Source: Oscillospiraceae bacterium (GTDB lineage Bacteria; Bacillota; Clostridia; Oscillospirales; Ruminococcaceae). From it: DNA of 64,000 bases. The notes beneath the pieces were generated by a model. The model was not told the origin of the DNA and did no database searches. It saw only the letters and a program-made list of their open reading frames with translations. Location of the stretch: the NCBI GenBank assembly GCA_015067185.1, contig SVMZ01000002.1, forward strand, positions 1-64,000, given 5' to 3'. The translations under genes and the position numbers were made by a program. Positions within the stretch are counted from its first letter, which is position 1. Each line of letters begins with the position of its first letter. Below, one piece after another: positions 16,252-25,197 of this stretch.

Positions 16252-17364
16252 TTATAATGTTCCCAAACTCTTTGCCTTGAGGTATGCATTGATAAAGCCA
16301 TCAATATCGCCATCCATCACCGCACCGATATTACCGGATTCAAAATCGGTTCTGTGGTCTTTGGCAAGCGTATAGGGCATAAATACATAGGAACGTATCT
16401 GGGAGCCCCATGCAATATCTTTCTGAACCCCCTTAATATCTTCAATTTTTTCAAGATTTTCACGTTCTTTAATTTCAACCAGCTTGGAACGCAGCATCTT
16501 CATAGCTACCTCACGGTTCTGATGCTGACTTCTTTCATTCTGGCAGGCAACAACAATTCCTGTGGGAAAATGGGTTATACGGATTGCCGAGTCAGTTTTG
16601 TTAACCTTCTGACCGCCTGCGCCGCTGGAACGGTAAGTATCCACGCGGATATCTTCGTCACGGATCTGAACGTCCACGTCATCCTCAATCTCCGGCATAA
16701 CCTCGAGAGAAGCAAAAGATGTCTGTCTTCTGCCAGAAGAATCGAAAGGAGAGATACGAACAAGTCTATGAACGCCTGCCTCAGATTTAAGGAATCCGTA
16801 GGCATTTGTACCCTCAATAAGAATGGATGCACTCTTGATGCCCGCTTCATCTCCATCGAGATAATCCAGTAGCTTAACCTTGAAGCCGTGTCTTTCTGCC
16901 CAACGGTTGTACATACGGTAGAGCATCTGTGCCCAGTCCTGAGCCTCTGTGCCGCCGGCACCTGCGTGGAAGGTGAGAATTACATTCTTAGAATCGTATT
17001 CACCGGTGAGAAGGGTTTCCAGTTTTTTGTTCTCCAAGTCGGCTTCGATGCTATTAACGGAAGCTGTCAGCTCTTCCAGCATAGACTCGTCTTCTTCTTC
17101 GTTTGCCATAAGTATCATATCGAGAGTATCGTTGTAGTTTGCATCAAGCTCGTTATACTGCTCGATTTTGTCTTTTACCCGTTTAATTCTCTGAAGTACC
17201 TTGGAGGAATTCTCAAGATCAGACCAAAATGCCTGATCTGCAGATTGCTCTTCCAGATCAGCCAACTCCGCTTTCAGAGCCTCTAAGCCAATCGCTTCAG
17301 AAAAATCATCTATATCAGGTCTCATCGCTGTAAGTTTAAGTCTCAATTCATCATACTGCAGCAT
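16252..17364 (-). CDS. prfB: Peptide chain release factor 2
   Basis: 370 residues. Stop-codon reader SPF appears in ISPFDSSGRRQTS, and the peptidyl-tRNA hydrolysis motif GGQ in SSGAGGQKVNKTDSA. RF2 releases chains at UGA and UAA. Start chosen at the ATG preceded by GAGGAAA, eight bases after the rsgA stop. The gene reads through from this ATG as one open frame with no in-frame TGA near codon 25, so the autoregulatory +1 frameshift found in most bacterial prfB genes is absent. It is joined to rsgA rather than to secA as in Bacillus. Confidence 0.96.
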   Translation of the reverse strand: MLQYDELRLKLTAMRPDIDDFSEAIGLEALKAELADLEEQSADQAFWSDLENSSKVLQRIKRVKDKIEQYNELDANYNDTLDMILMANEEEDESMLEELTASVNSIEADLENKKLETLLTGEYDSKNVILTFHAGAGGTEAQDWAQMLYRMYNRWAERHGFKVKLLDYLDGDEAGIKSASILIEGTNAYGFLKSEAGVHRLVRISPFDSSGRRQTSFASLEVMPEIEDDVDVQIRDEDIRVDTYRSSGAGGQKVNKTDSAIRITHFPTGIVVACQNERSQHQNREVAMKMLRSKLVEIKERENLEKIEDIKGVQKDIAWGSQIRSYVFMPYTLAKDHRTDFESGNIGAVMDGDIDGFINAYLKAKSLGTL

Positions 17365-17372
17365 AACTTTCC

Positions 17373-18251
17373 TCAATTCTTTCTGTTATATTCCCACTCT
17401 TTTATTTCAAGAGCTTCATTGTAAAGTGAAACGTAACTTTCGTGCCTCTGAAGTGGTATTTTCTCCTGTTTTACCGCTTCCAAAACAGCACATCCTTTTT
17501 CTTTTCGGTGAGAACAGCCGGTAAACCGGCAATTCTCGATATAATCGGCAAACTCCCTGAAACAGTACTGAAGTTCATCTTTAAAGATGATTCCCGACTG
17601 CTCCATTTCAATGGATGAAAAACCTGGTGTATCAGCCACCAATCCCCCACCTTCCAGTTCAAACAACTCTACATGGCGTGTTGTATGCCGCCCTCTCCCC
17701 AGTTTCTTGCTGGTTTGACCAACAGCAAGAGCCAGTTCGGGATCAATATGGTTGAGGAGTGTGGATTTTCCCACTCCAGAGTTTCCTGCAAGTACCGTTA
17801 TTTTACCGGTAAGCTTCTTTTTCACCTCTTCCACACCAAGTGCCTTTGCTACCAGATAAACAGTAAAACCGGCTTTTTGGTAGATATCCGAGATAAAATC
17901 GCCACTTTCCCGATCTGTTTTGGTAACTACAATAAACGGCTCAATTCCTTTGTGTTCCGCCAGAGCAATCAGCCTATCCATGACGAGGAAATTTGGAACG
18001 GGATCGCACACCGAAACGACCAAACACAACTGATCAATATTGGCGACAGGAGGCCGAACCATCTGATTGTTCCTTTCTTTGACAGAAAGAATATACTCTC
18101 CTGTTTCATCCACTTCAACCTTATCTCCTACCAGCGGAACAATATCCTTATGTCGGAAAAGTCCGCGCGCATGGCAGTTTAACCGCTCATTCTGTTCGGT
18201 TTTTACTGTATAGATTCCCGAAACAGCTTTTATGATCGTACCGTTTATCAT
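17373..18251 (-). CDS. rsgA: Ribosome small-subunit biogenesis GTPase
   Basis: 292 residues. OB-like N-terminus (about 1-65), then a circularly permuted GTPase with TKTD (G4, 110-113) before GNSGVGKS (G1, 156-163) and DTPG (G3, 207-210), and a C-terminal zinc site C241-X4-C246-X-H248-X5-C254. RsgA checks maturation of the 30S decoding site. It directly follows prkC (3 bases), as in many Firmicutes. Confidence 0.96.
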   Translation of the reverse strand: MINGTIIKAVSGIYTVKTEQNERLNCHARGLFRHKDIVPLVGDKVEVDETGEYILSVKERNNQMVRPPVANIDQLCLVVSVCDPVPNFLVMDRLIALAEHKGIEPFIVVTKTDRESGDFISDIYQKAGFTVYLVAKALGVEEVKKKLTGKITVLAGNSGVGKSTLLNHIDPELALAVGQTSKKLGRGRHTTRHVELFELEGGGLVADTPGFSSIEMEQSGIIFKDELQYCFREFADYIENCRFTGCSHRKEKGCAVLEAVKQEKIPLQRHESYVSLYNEALEIKEWEYNRKN

Positions 18252-18254
18252 CTG

Positions 18255-20414
18255 TTATACTCCCTCATCGTCTGGATCAGAAGAGTCACTGTCACCCTCA
18301 GAGCTATTTTCCGAATCGTCCTCCTCACCGTTCGATTCCTCTCCCAGTTCATCAGCATGTTCTTCTTCATATACTCCGGGAACATACTGCTCAAGGAATT
18401 CCTCTGAATAATCTCTCAGCTGGCTGTAACTTTGCTCGTCAAAATCCACCTCATAGGTTCGATAGAGAATACCGTCAATATAAACATGAACCGTTCCTGT
18501 TCCTGTCCCCTCCAGAGGACATGTCCACACCTGCCCAATGGCAAGTTCTACTCTATCCCTAACAGATTCGGGCTGTTCATCTTCAGAGAGCTCGTCCAAT
18601 GTGAGAACTGCCTCAACATAAATACGCTCATTGAGATTGGGCAGCACCACTTTTAGCTCAATCTGCGCCTGATCGCTGCCTATCGGACCTTCGCTGATAT
18701 CCAGATTGACATATCCGCCCTTTTCGATAGAGTCTCCGGCTTTCGGATCCTGATCTATAACAGTTCCCGAATCTTTCGAACTTTCTACCTTGCGTACAAC
18801 ACCTACTTTCAACCCATAGGCTGCAAGGTAAGTCTTGGCTCCGGACAGTGTCATTCCATCCAGGTCAGGTACCTGAATAATCTGCGTCTGCGGCCCGCGG
18901 CTGACATAAATGATTACTTCCTGACCAGATTTGAGTTCTTCGCCCGCCACCGGCTCGGTTCTTATAACAAATCCTTCCGATATATCGCTGTATTCCTCAA
19001 TCGGCGTACAAATTACATTATATTCTGCCAACATCTGATAAGCTGATGTCATATCATATTCCACCACATTTGGCATGATCAGCTTATTCGGACCAAGACT
19101 TACATATACCGTTATCTTAGAGCCTGCTTTAACAGTTCTGCCTGCTTCCGGTTCCTGCTCATAAATATAGCCTTTTCCGTATTTATCATTATAATCCGGC
19201 TGAGCTACATCGAACTGGAACATATCATAATTTTCATTTCCTTTGAGAGTTTCAAAACTTTCACCAACAAGATTGGGAACAATAACATCCTCTGTCTTTG
19301 CAAGAGGATCCACCAACCAGAACATTGCGGCAATAAACAAAACCGAAACAACAATAAATGCCACCATAACACCGAACAGTACCGGCAAAATCGGTGAGAG
19401 CTTTCTTCTTCCTTCTGCTTCCGCTACCGATTCTGTATATTGAGACCATTTTCTCTGTTTTGTCTGCACAGAAACAACTTTTCGCTCCGGTGCTGCCATA
19501 CGTACAGGCTTTGCTGTCTCTGCAGTGTACTCTCCGGCTTCCTGCGCCTGTTTATCAATCAGATGACTGTATTCAAAATGCACTGACGGGTTGCGCTTAA
19601 ACTCATCAATATCACGCAGCATTTCCGCCGCTGTCTGATATCGCTTGTTTACATCCTTCTGCATTGCCCACATGACAATGGCTTCCAATCCTTCCGGTAC
19701 AGAGGGGTTGATCTGTCTGGGACGTTTAGGCTCCAATTCTATCTGCTTCAGCGCCACCGATACCGGTGTATCTGCTTCGAAAGGCAACTGTCCTGTCAAC
19801 ATTTCATACATAATGACACCAACAGAATAAATATCTGTTCTGCCATCGGTGACTTCACCCTGAGCCTGCTCCGGGCTAATATAATGCACCGAACCGATGG
19901 TTCTGTCTGAGAGTGTGGAATCATCGTTACGAGCAAAGCGGGCAATTCCAAAATCGGTAATTTTAATGGTTCCGTCTCTGAGGAGCATCATATTCTGCGG
20001 CTTAATATCACGGTGAACAATCCCTTTATCGTGGGCATGCTGCAAAGCGCGCAAAATCTGCACCAAAAAATGAACTGCCTCTTTCCAACGGATCACACCC
20101 TGCTGCTCGATATATTCTTTGAGCGTGATACCGTCAATGTATTCCATAACGATATACTGTACTCTGTCATTGAAGCTGACATCAAAAACCTTGACGATGT
20201 TCGGATGAGAAAGCACAGATATGGCTTTGGACTCGTTGCGAAAACGGCGCAGGAGCTCATCATTGCTCATATGCTCATCACGAAGAATTTTGATTGCAAC
20301 CACTCTGTCGTCAATCACATCATAAGCACGATATACATTGGCCATACCACCAATTCCGATAAGACCTTCTATCTCATATCTGCCATCCAGCTTTTTGCCA
20401 ACAAACCTATCCAT
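18255..20414 (-). CDS. prkC: PASTA-domain serine/threonine protein kinase
   Basis: 719 residues. Cytoplasmic Hanks-type kinase at about 10-272: Gly-rich loop GIGGMANVY, Lys42 (VAIKIL), HRDIKPQN with Asp136, DFG at 154-156. A juxtamembrane linker is followed by one transmembrane helix (343-367). Outside are three PASTA repeats (about 376-570), which bind muropeptides or lipid II, then a further beta-rich region and an acidic tail (about 690-719). It responds to cell-wall fragments and controls division, wall synthesis and spore germination in relatives. The ATG at 20414 follows AAAGGATTAA; the cognate phosphatase gene ends just upstream. Confidence 0.95.
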   Translation of the reverse strand: MDRFVGKKLDGRYEIEGLIGIGGMANVYRAYDVIDDRVVAIKILRDEHMSNDELLRRFRNESKAISVLSHPNIVKVFDVSFNDRVQYIVMEYIDGITLKEYIEQQGVIRWKEAVHFLVQILRALQHAHDKGIVHRDIKPQNMMLLRDGTIKITDFGIARFARNDDSTLSDRTIGSVHYISPEQAQGEVTDGRTDIYSVGVIMYEMLTGQLPFEADTPVSVALKQIELEPKRPRQINPSVPEGLEAIVMWAMQKDVNKRYQTAAEMLRDIDEFKRNPSVHFEYSHLIDKQAQEAGEYTAETAKPVRMAAPERKVVSVQTKQRKWSQYTESVAEAEGRRKLSPILPVLFGVMVAFIVVSVLFIAAMFWLVDPLAKTEDVIVPNLVGESFETLKGNENYDMFQFDVAQPDYNDKYGKGYIYEQEPEAGRTVKAGSKITVYVSLGPNKLIMPNVVEYDMTSAYQMLAEYNVICTPIEEYSDISEGFVIRTEPVAGEELKSGQEVIIYVSRGPQTQIIQVPDLDGMTLSGAKTYLAAYGLKVGVVRKVESSKDSGTVIDQDPKAGDSIEKGGYVNLDISEGPIGSDQAQIELKVVLPNLNERIYVEAVLTLDELSEDEQPESVRDRVELAIGQVWTCPLEGTGTGTVHVYIDGILYRTYEVDFDEQSYSQLRDYSEEFLEQYVPGVYEEEHADELGEESNGEEDDSENSSEGDSDSSDPDDEGV

Positions 20415-20420
20415 AAGCAA

Positions 20421-21161
20421 TTAATCCTTTTTGGTTATTACAGCTACTGTGATGTTGTCTGATCCGCCGCGGCTGTTTGCCGCATCAATCAGCTTTTGAG
20501 GAAGTTTTTCAAATTCCTCTCCCTGCATCAGCTGATAAATCTCGTTTATATCAAAGTAGTTTGAAAATCCATCGGAACAGAGGAGCAGTTTATCTCCCTT
20601 TTCAAAATCGGCAGCGATATAGTCTACATCCAACTTATCCATAACCCCTACTGCTCTGGTTATGTAGTGCTTCTTCGGGTGGGTCCTGGCTTCTTCCTCT
20701 GTAATCTCGCCATTATCCACCATCATCTGTACCACAGAATGGTCATGGGTGAGTTGTCTGATTCCTTCACCACGAACCTGATAAACTCTGCTGTCTCCCA
20801 CGTTTACAATATGCAGATGCTCACTGTCATCCCGCACCATCACACCGACAGCTGTCGTTCCCATTCCCTTGAGATCAGTGTTGGCTGCGGCTTTTTCCCT
20901 TACTGCTGCGTTTGCTTTTTTCAATGCATTGGTGAGCATGTCACAAACAGAACCAGCGCGCTTTTTATCCAGCTTTTCTTCAATATACTTGCTTATACTG
21001 TAACAAGCCGTTTCGCTGGCTATATTTCCACCGCGCTCTCCACCCATACCATCGCAGACCAACGCAAGTACCTCTCCGCTTTTGAAACACCTGATTTCAC
21101 ACATATCCTGATTTACTTCACGAATTCTTCCCGTATCACTACCAAAAGCCGTAACTATCAA
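20421..21161 (-). CDS. prpC: PP2C-type protein phosphatase, partner of the PASTA kinase
   Basis: 246 residues with PPM-family metal-binding motifs: GxVREvNQD (near 11-19), CDGMGG with Asp37, and later LCSDGFSNY and GGSDNITV. It removes phosphates added by PrkC. The gene pair prpC-prkC is conserved in Firmicutes, and the two genes are nearly contiguous here (stop and next start within 7 bases). Confidence 0.95.
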   Translation of the reverse strand: MIVTAFGSDTGRIREVNQDMCEIRCFKSGEVLALVCDGMGGERGGNIASETACYSISKYIEEKLDKKRAGSVCDMLTNALKKANAAVREKAAANTDLKGMGTTAVGVMVRDDSEHLHIVNVGDSRVYQVRGEGIRQLTHDHSVVQMMVDNGEITEEEARTHPKKHYITRAVGVMDKLDVDYIAADFEKGDKLLLCSDGFSNYFDINEIYQLMQGEEFEKLPQKLIDAANSRGGSDNITVAVITKKD

Positions 21162-21214
21162 AGAGTTTCCCCCTTGTTTTGCTATCTTCCTGCGTTTTTT
21201 CTCTCTGCTAAGAG

Positions 21215-22285
21215 TTATTCCTGTATGCCCTGTACGCTGTTCTTACTTTCACGTCTGAGCTGTCCGCAGGCCGCATTAATATCCGAACCGAGTTCTCGGC
21301 GTATTGTTGCATTGATTCCTCGTTTTTCAAGCAAACTTCTGAATCTTTCTGTATTCTCTCTTGTTCCCCTTCTATACCCGCTTTCCTCCACCTTGTTGAC
21401 CTGTATCAGATTAACATGGCAGCCGCTCCCGTTCAGCAATGCCGCAAGCTCTGCAGCATCTGCTTCACTGTCGTTTTCTCCACCGATCAGCGCATACTCA
21501 AAGGAGATTCTTCGTCCTGTCTTTTTATAATATTCACGGCAAGCCTTCAACAATTCATCTATGCTCCACCGTTTTGCCACCGGCATCAGTTTTTTCCGCC
21601 TCTCGTCGTTGGAGGCATGCAGTGATATGGAGAGTGTCAGCTGCATATCCAGCTCCATCAGGTCATATATTCTGTCCACCAGACCACAGGTAGAGAGAGA
21701 GATGTGACGCATCCCCATATTTTGCCCCTCTTTGCAGGAGATCAATCGCAAGAAGCAGATAACATTATCAAAATTATCCAACGGTTCGCCAATTCCCATC
21801 AGCACCATACCGTCTATACGCTCTCCACTGTCCTGTTGGGCTGCATAAACTTCATCCAGCATTTCGGATGGCAGTAAATTCCGTTCAAAACCCGCTATGG
21901 TAGATGCACAGAAGGTACAGCCCATCTTACAACCTGCCTGTGTGGATACGCAAAGACTGGTTCCATGCTTGTAGTGCATCAGTACGGCTTCCACTGTTTC
22001 CCCATCATCCAAACGATAGAGGTATTTTATTGTCCCATCTATTTTAGAAACGAGCTTACGCTCGATCTTTACACTGTGTATGACATATTCTTCATCCAGC
22101 TGCTCCCGCATGGCTACCGGAATGTTTGTCATCTCCGCAAAGGATACGGCTCTCTTAACGTGAAGCCAGTCGAATACCTGCTTTGCCCGGAATGCAGGAA
22201 ATCCATTCTCCTTAAAGGCCTCCGCGAGCTCTTCTATCGACATGGATTTTATATCCGTTTTCGCTTTGATCTCAGCGGACGTCAT
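21215..22285 (-). CDS. rlmN: Dual-specificity 23S rRNA A2503 / tRNA A37 C2-methyltransferase
   Basis: 356 residues. Radical SAM motif C119-KMG-C123-TF-C126 follows the VSTQAG segment typical of RlmN/Cfr. The N-terminal helical domain (about 1-95) is present, and STCG near the C-terminal third includes the methyl-carrying Cys region. Start chosen at the ATG after TTAGGAGGAAAAGG. It overlaps the rsmB stop by 14 bases, which implies translational coupling. Confidence 0.95.
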   Translation of the reverse strand: MTSAEIKAKTDIKSMSIEELAEAFKENGFPAFRAKQVFDWLHVKRAVSFAEMTNIPVAMREQLDEEYVIHSVKIERKLVSKIDGTIKYLYRLDDGETVEAVLMHYKHGTSLCVSTQAGCKMGCTFCASTIAGFERNLLPSEMLDEVYAAQQDSGERIDGMVLMGIGEPLDNFDNVICFLRLISCKEGQNMGMRHISLSTCGLVDRIYDLMELDMQLTLSISLHASNDERRKKLMPVAKRWSIDELLKACREYYKKTGRRISFEYALIGGENDSEADAAELAALLNGSGCHVNLIQVNKVEESGYRRGTRENTERFRSLLEKRGINATIRRELGSDINAACGQLRRESKNSVQGIQE

Positions 22286-23603
22286 TCCTTTTCCTCCTAA
22301 ACACAGCTGCAAAAAATCCGTCTCCGCCCATATCTTCCGGCAAAAAAGTAACAGACGAACAAGCTTCTTTTCCAAAAAAATCTACCGCATACGGCTCAAA
22401 TTCCGAGTTCTCCCAAAGAAAACGTTCTACGATATCGTCATTTTCTTTTTTGTTGAGGGTACAGGTGGAATAAACCAACAACCCATCCTCCTTCAAATAT
22501 TTTGAGGAGGTTTCCAATATTTTATACTGTATCCGATAGAGCTCTTCCAGCGAATCCAGCTTTTTATACTTTATTTCAGGCTTTCGGCGAATAACTCCCA
22601 GTCCGGAACAGGGAACGTCGCATAAAATGCGATCATAACTGCCAAACTTCTCATTGGGCCTGGATGCATCATTCTGCATTGCTTCAATGCAGCTGAGCCC
22701 CAATTTTTCCGCTCCCGAACGGATAAGGGACAACCGATTCTGGTGGAGGTCACAGGAAATAACTGTACCCTCATTCTCCATTGTCTCAGCAATCGTAAAC
22801 GCTTTTCCTCCCGGTGCACCACAGACATCCAGCACCTTCATTCCCGGCTTTGCCTGTACTGTCAGTGCGCAGATCTGAGAGGATACATCCTGAATATGCA
22901 TACGCCCTTCGAAATCAGAAGAATGGAATCCCTCTCTCAATTCCGCGCAGTTAGGGATGCAACTGTGTGGAACTGCTGTGATTCCTTTATTTTCACAGTA
23001 TTGCAAAAATTCCGCCATACTGTTTTTCAAAGGATTGACTCTTGCAAAAACAGGCGGTTTTCCCAAAGAATTCTCGAGGAAAAGACGGGTTTTCTCCTCT
23101 CCCAGAGAGTTAATATAAATCTTAACCGCTTCTCTGGAACAGGAATACTCCACTGAAAGTCTTTCCACACCAGAAAGTCCGGAAAGATCTACTTTGCCTC
23201 CGCGTCTAATCAAAGAACGCAATACCGCATTGACAAATCCAGAAGCTTTCCCTGCTTTCATTTTCCTGCTGAGCTCAACCGCTTCATTCACAGCAGCACT
23301 TTCCGGAACGGAATCCATATACATAATTTGACAGGCTGCTGTACGCAAAATCCCTGCTACTTCCGGCTGCATCTGTGATACCTTACGTCCCGAGCAAAGC
23401 TCCAGCATATAGTCAATGGTTATCAGCCTCTCCAGCGTACCAAAGACAATTGCACCTGCAAATGCAGTATCTCTGCTGTCCAGACCGCTGGAACGCAGCA
23501 GTTTCTCCACAACGATATTGGAATATCCGCCGTCACGGTCCACCCTTATTACTGCTTTTACTGCGATTTCCCGTGCTGTTGTACAACTTTTCTTCTCTTT
23601 CAA
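22272..23603 (-). CDS. rsmB: 16S rRNA (cytosine-967-C5)-methyltransferase
   Basis: 443 residues. NusB-like N-terminal RNA-binding domain (about 8-145), then a Rossmann methyltransferase with VLDVCGAPGGKAF (SAM site) and catalytic Cys motifs DVPCSGLGVIRR and YSTCTLNKKEN. The apparent start is TTG, preceded by GAGGGG and, farther up, AAGGAGG. Part of the fmt-rsmB-rlmN order common in Firmicutes. Confidence 0.95.
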   Translation of the reverse strand: MKEKKSCTTAREIAVKAVIRVDRDGGYSNIVVEKLLRSSGLDSRDTAFAGAIVFGTLERLITIDYMLELCSGRKVSQMQPEVAGILRTAACQIMYMDSVPESAAVNEAVELSRKMKAGKASGFVNAVLRSLIRRGGKVDLSGLSGVERLSVEYSCSREAVKIYINSLGEEKTRLFLENSLGKPPVFARVNPLKNSMAEFLQYCENKGITAVPHSCIPNCAELREGFHSSDFEGRMHIQDVSSQICALTVQAKPGMKVLDVCGAPGGKAFTIAETMENEGTVISCDLHQNRLSLIRSGAEKLGLSCIEAMQNDASRPNEKFGSYDRILCDVPCSGLGVIRRKPEIKYKKLDSLEELYRIQYKILETSSKYLKEDGLLVYSTCTLNKKENDDIVERFLWENSEFEPYAVDFFGKEACSSVTFLPEDMGGDGFFAAVFRRKRNDVR

Positions 23604-23710
23604 GCGCCCCTCAGAGCCTCCTTAAAATTCTACAAAACAATTGTTGCATTCCTGTTAACCCGCCATTAAAAAACAGTCATCCACCAATGATATATACGTT
23701 TTGACGGAAA

Positions 23711-24640
23711 TCAACCGAATATTCTGCCTTTTTCAAGGCGTTTTCCACGCAGATAATCTTCTGCATTCATACGCCTGCCGCCTTCCGGCTGCACCTCGAG
23801 GATATGCAGGGCACCTTCTCCGCAGGCAATGATCATTTTTTTCTCATCAAGCAGTTCTCCGGGAGCTCCATTACCAGTAATAACTGTCGCTTTGTGTATC
23901 TTTACTCTGGCTCCATCCAGCCAGGTATAGGCAGATGGCCAGGGAGAAGTTCCCCTGATCAAATTGTGCAGCTGCACTGCCGAAAGATTAAAATCCATCT
24001 CTCCATGTTCTTTGGTCAGCATAGATGCATGGGTAGCCTCCTCCTCGTTCTGCTTCTCTCCTTCGGGGATGGTCTCACCAAACAAATCCAACGTCTGCTC
24101 CAGACAATCTGCACCAAGAAGAGCCAGCCTGTCAAACAACTCTCCACCGGTTTCCTCTTCTCCGATGGGAGTCTCTAATTTAACCAGAATATTTCCCGTA
24201 TCGACACCGATATCCATCTTCTGAGAGGTAACACCGGTAACCTTGTCACCGTTGATGATACTCCACTGAATCGGTGCTGCCCCCCTGTATCTGGGAAGCA
24301 GTGAGCCATGTATATTAACACAGCCATAACGCGGCAGATCCAGAATTTCTTTAGGAAGAATTTTACCATAGGCAACAGCAATAATCATTTCCGGAGCAAG
24401 CTCGGTGAGCATAGCCAAGGCTGTCCCATCCCGCATCTTTTCCGGCTGATAAACCGGTATACCAGCTGTCACGGCAAGTTCTTTCACCGGAGGAGCTGTC
24501 AGCTTATAACCTCTTCCTTTCGGCTTATCCGGCTGGGTAAAAACTCCGACTATATTGTATTTCAGATCGATCAGTCTCTGCAGACATGGGACCGCAAAAT
24601 CCGGAGTTCCCATAAAAACAATTCTCGTATCCCTGTTCAT
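23711..24640 (-). CDS. fmt: Methionyl-tRNA formyltransferase
   Basis: 309 residues. N-terminal formyltransferase domain with IVFMGTPDFAVP, the folate-binding region NIHGSLLPRYRGAAPIQW and DTG; C-terminal OB-fold tRNA-binding domain. It formylates initiator Met-tRNA using 10-formyl-tetrahydrofolate. It lies next to def, the deformylase that later removes this formyl group. Confidence 0.97.
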   Translation of the reverse strand: MNRDTRIVFMGTPDFAVPCLQRLIDLKYNIVGVFTQPDKPKGRGYKLTAPPVKELAVTAGIPVYQPEKMRDGTALAMLTELAPEMIIAVAYGKILPKEILDLPRYGCVNIHGSLLPRYRGAAPIQWSIINGDKVTGVTSQKMDIGVDTGNILVKLETPIGEEETGGELFDRLALLGADCLEQTLDLFGETIPEGEKQNEEEATHASMLTKEHGEMDFNLSAVQLHNLIRGTSPWPSAYTWLDGARVKIHKATVITGNGAPGELLDEKKMIIACGEGALHILEVQPEGGRRMNAEDYLRGKRLEKGRIFG

Positions 24641-24674
24641 ATTGCCCTCACTTTGTCAAAGGCCGCCAAAAGCC

Positions 24675-25172
24675 TTACTTCTTTTTGAGTTTTATCCTTT
24701 TCCGTCCCGATGACATTTCGGTCTGATCCAGCATTCTCGTCACCTTGTCTTTATAGAGAATACCATCGAGATGATCAATCTCATGGCACAGTGCGCGTGC
24801 AAGCAGTTCCTCCCCTGTTACACGAATGTGTTCACCGCGGCGGTTCTGTGCTTCTGCCACCACCTTATAGGGGCGCACAACAATACCATATTCACCCGGA
24901 CTGGAAAGGCATCCTTCCTGTCCCTCCTGCTCGCCTTCGGCACTGACGATCTTCGGATTGATCAGCTCAAGCAACCCTTCGCCGATATCGATTACAACAA
25001 CTCTTCTCAGTATTCCCACCTGCGGAGCAGCCAGACCGACTCCCTCAGCCTTATACATGGTCTGAGCCATATCTTCCAACAAGCTCCAAAGCTTTTCATC
25101 AAAGTTCACGACTTCTCTGCTCACCTTGCGGAGCACATCGTCGCCCTCTTTTACGATATTTCTTATCGCCAC
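24675..25172 (-). CDS. def: Peptide deformylase
   Basis: 165 residues with the three family motifs: GVGLAAP (44-50), EGCLS (86-90, metal Cys88) and HEIDH (130-134, two metal His and the catalytic Glu). It removes the N-formyl group from new proteins. It lies between priA and fmt with short gaps. Confidence 0.97.
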   Translation of the reverse strand: MAIRNIVKEGDDVLRKVSREVVNFDEKLWSLLEDMAQTMYKAEGVGLAAPQVGILRRVVVIDIGEGLLELINPKIVSAEGEQEGQEGCLSSPGEYGIVVRPYKVVAEAQNRRGEHIRVTGEELLARALCHEIDHLDGILYKDKVTRMLDQTEMSSGRKRIKLKKK

Positions 25173-25197
25173 AGCTTCATTCTCCTTCTAAATTCCG

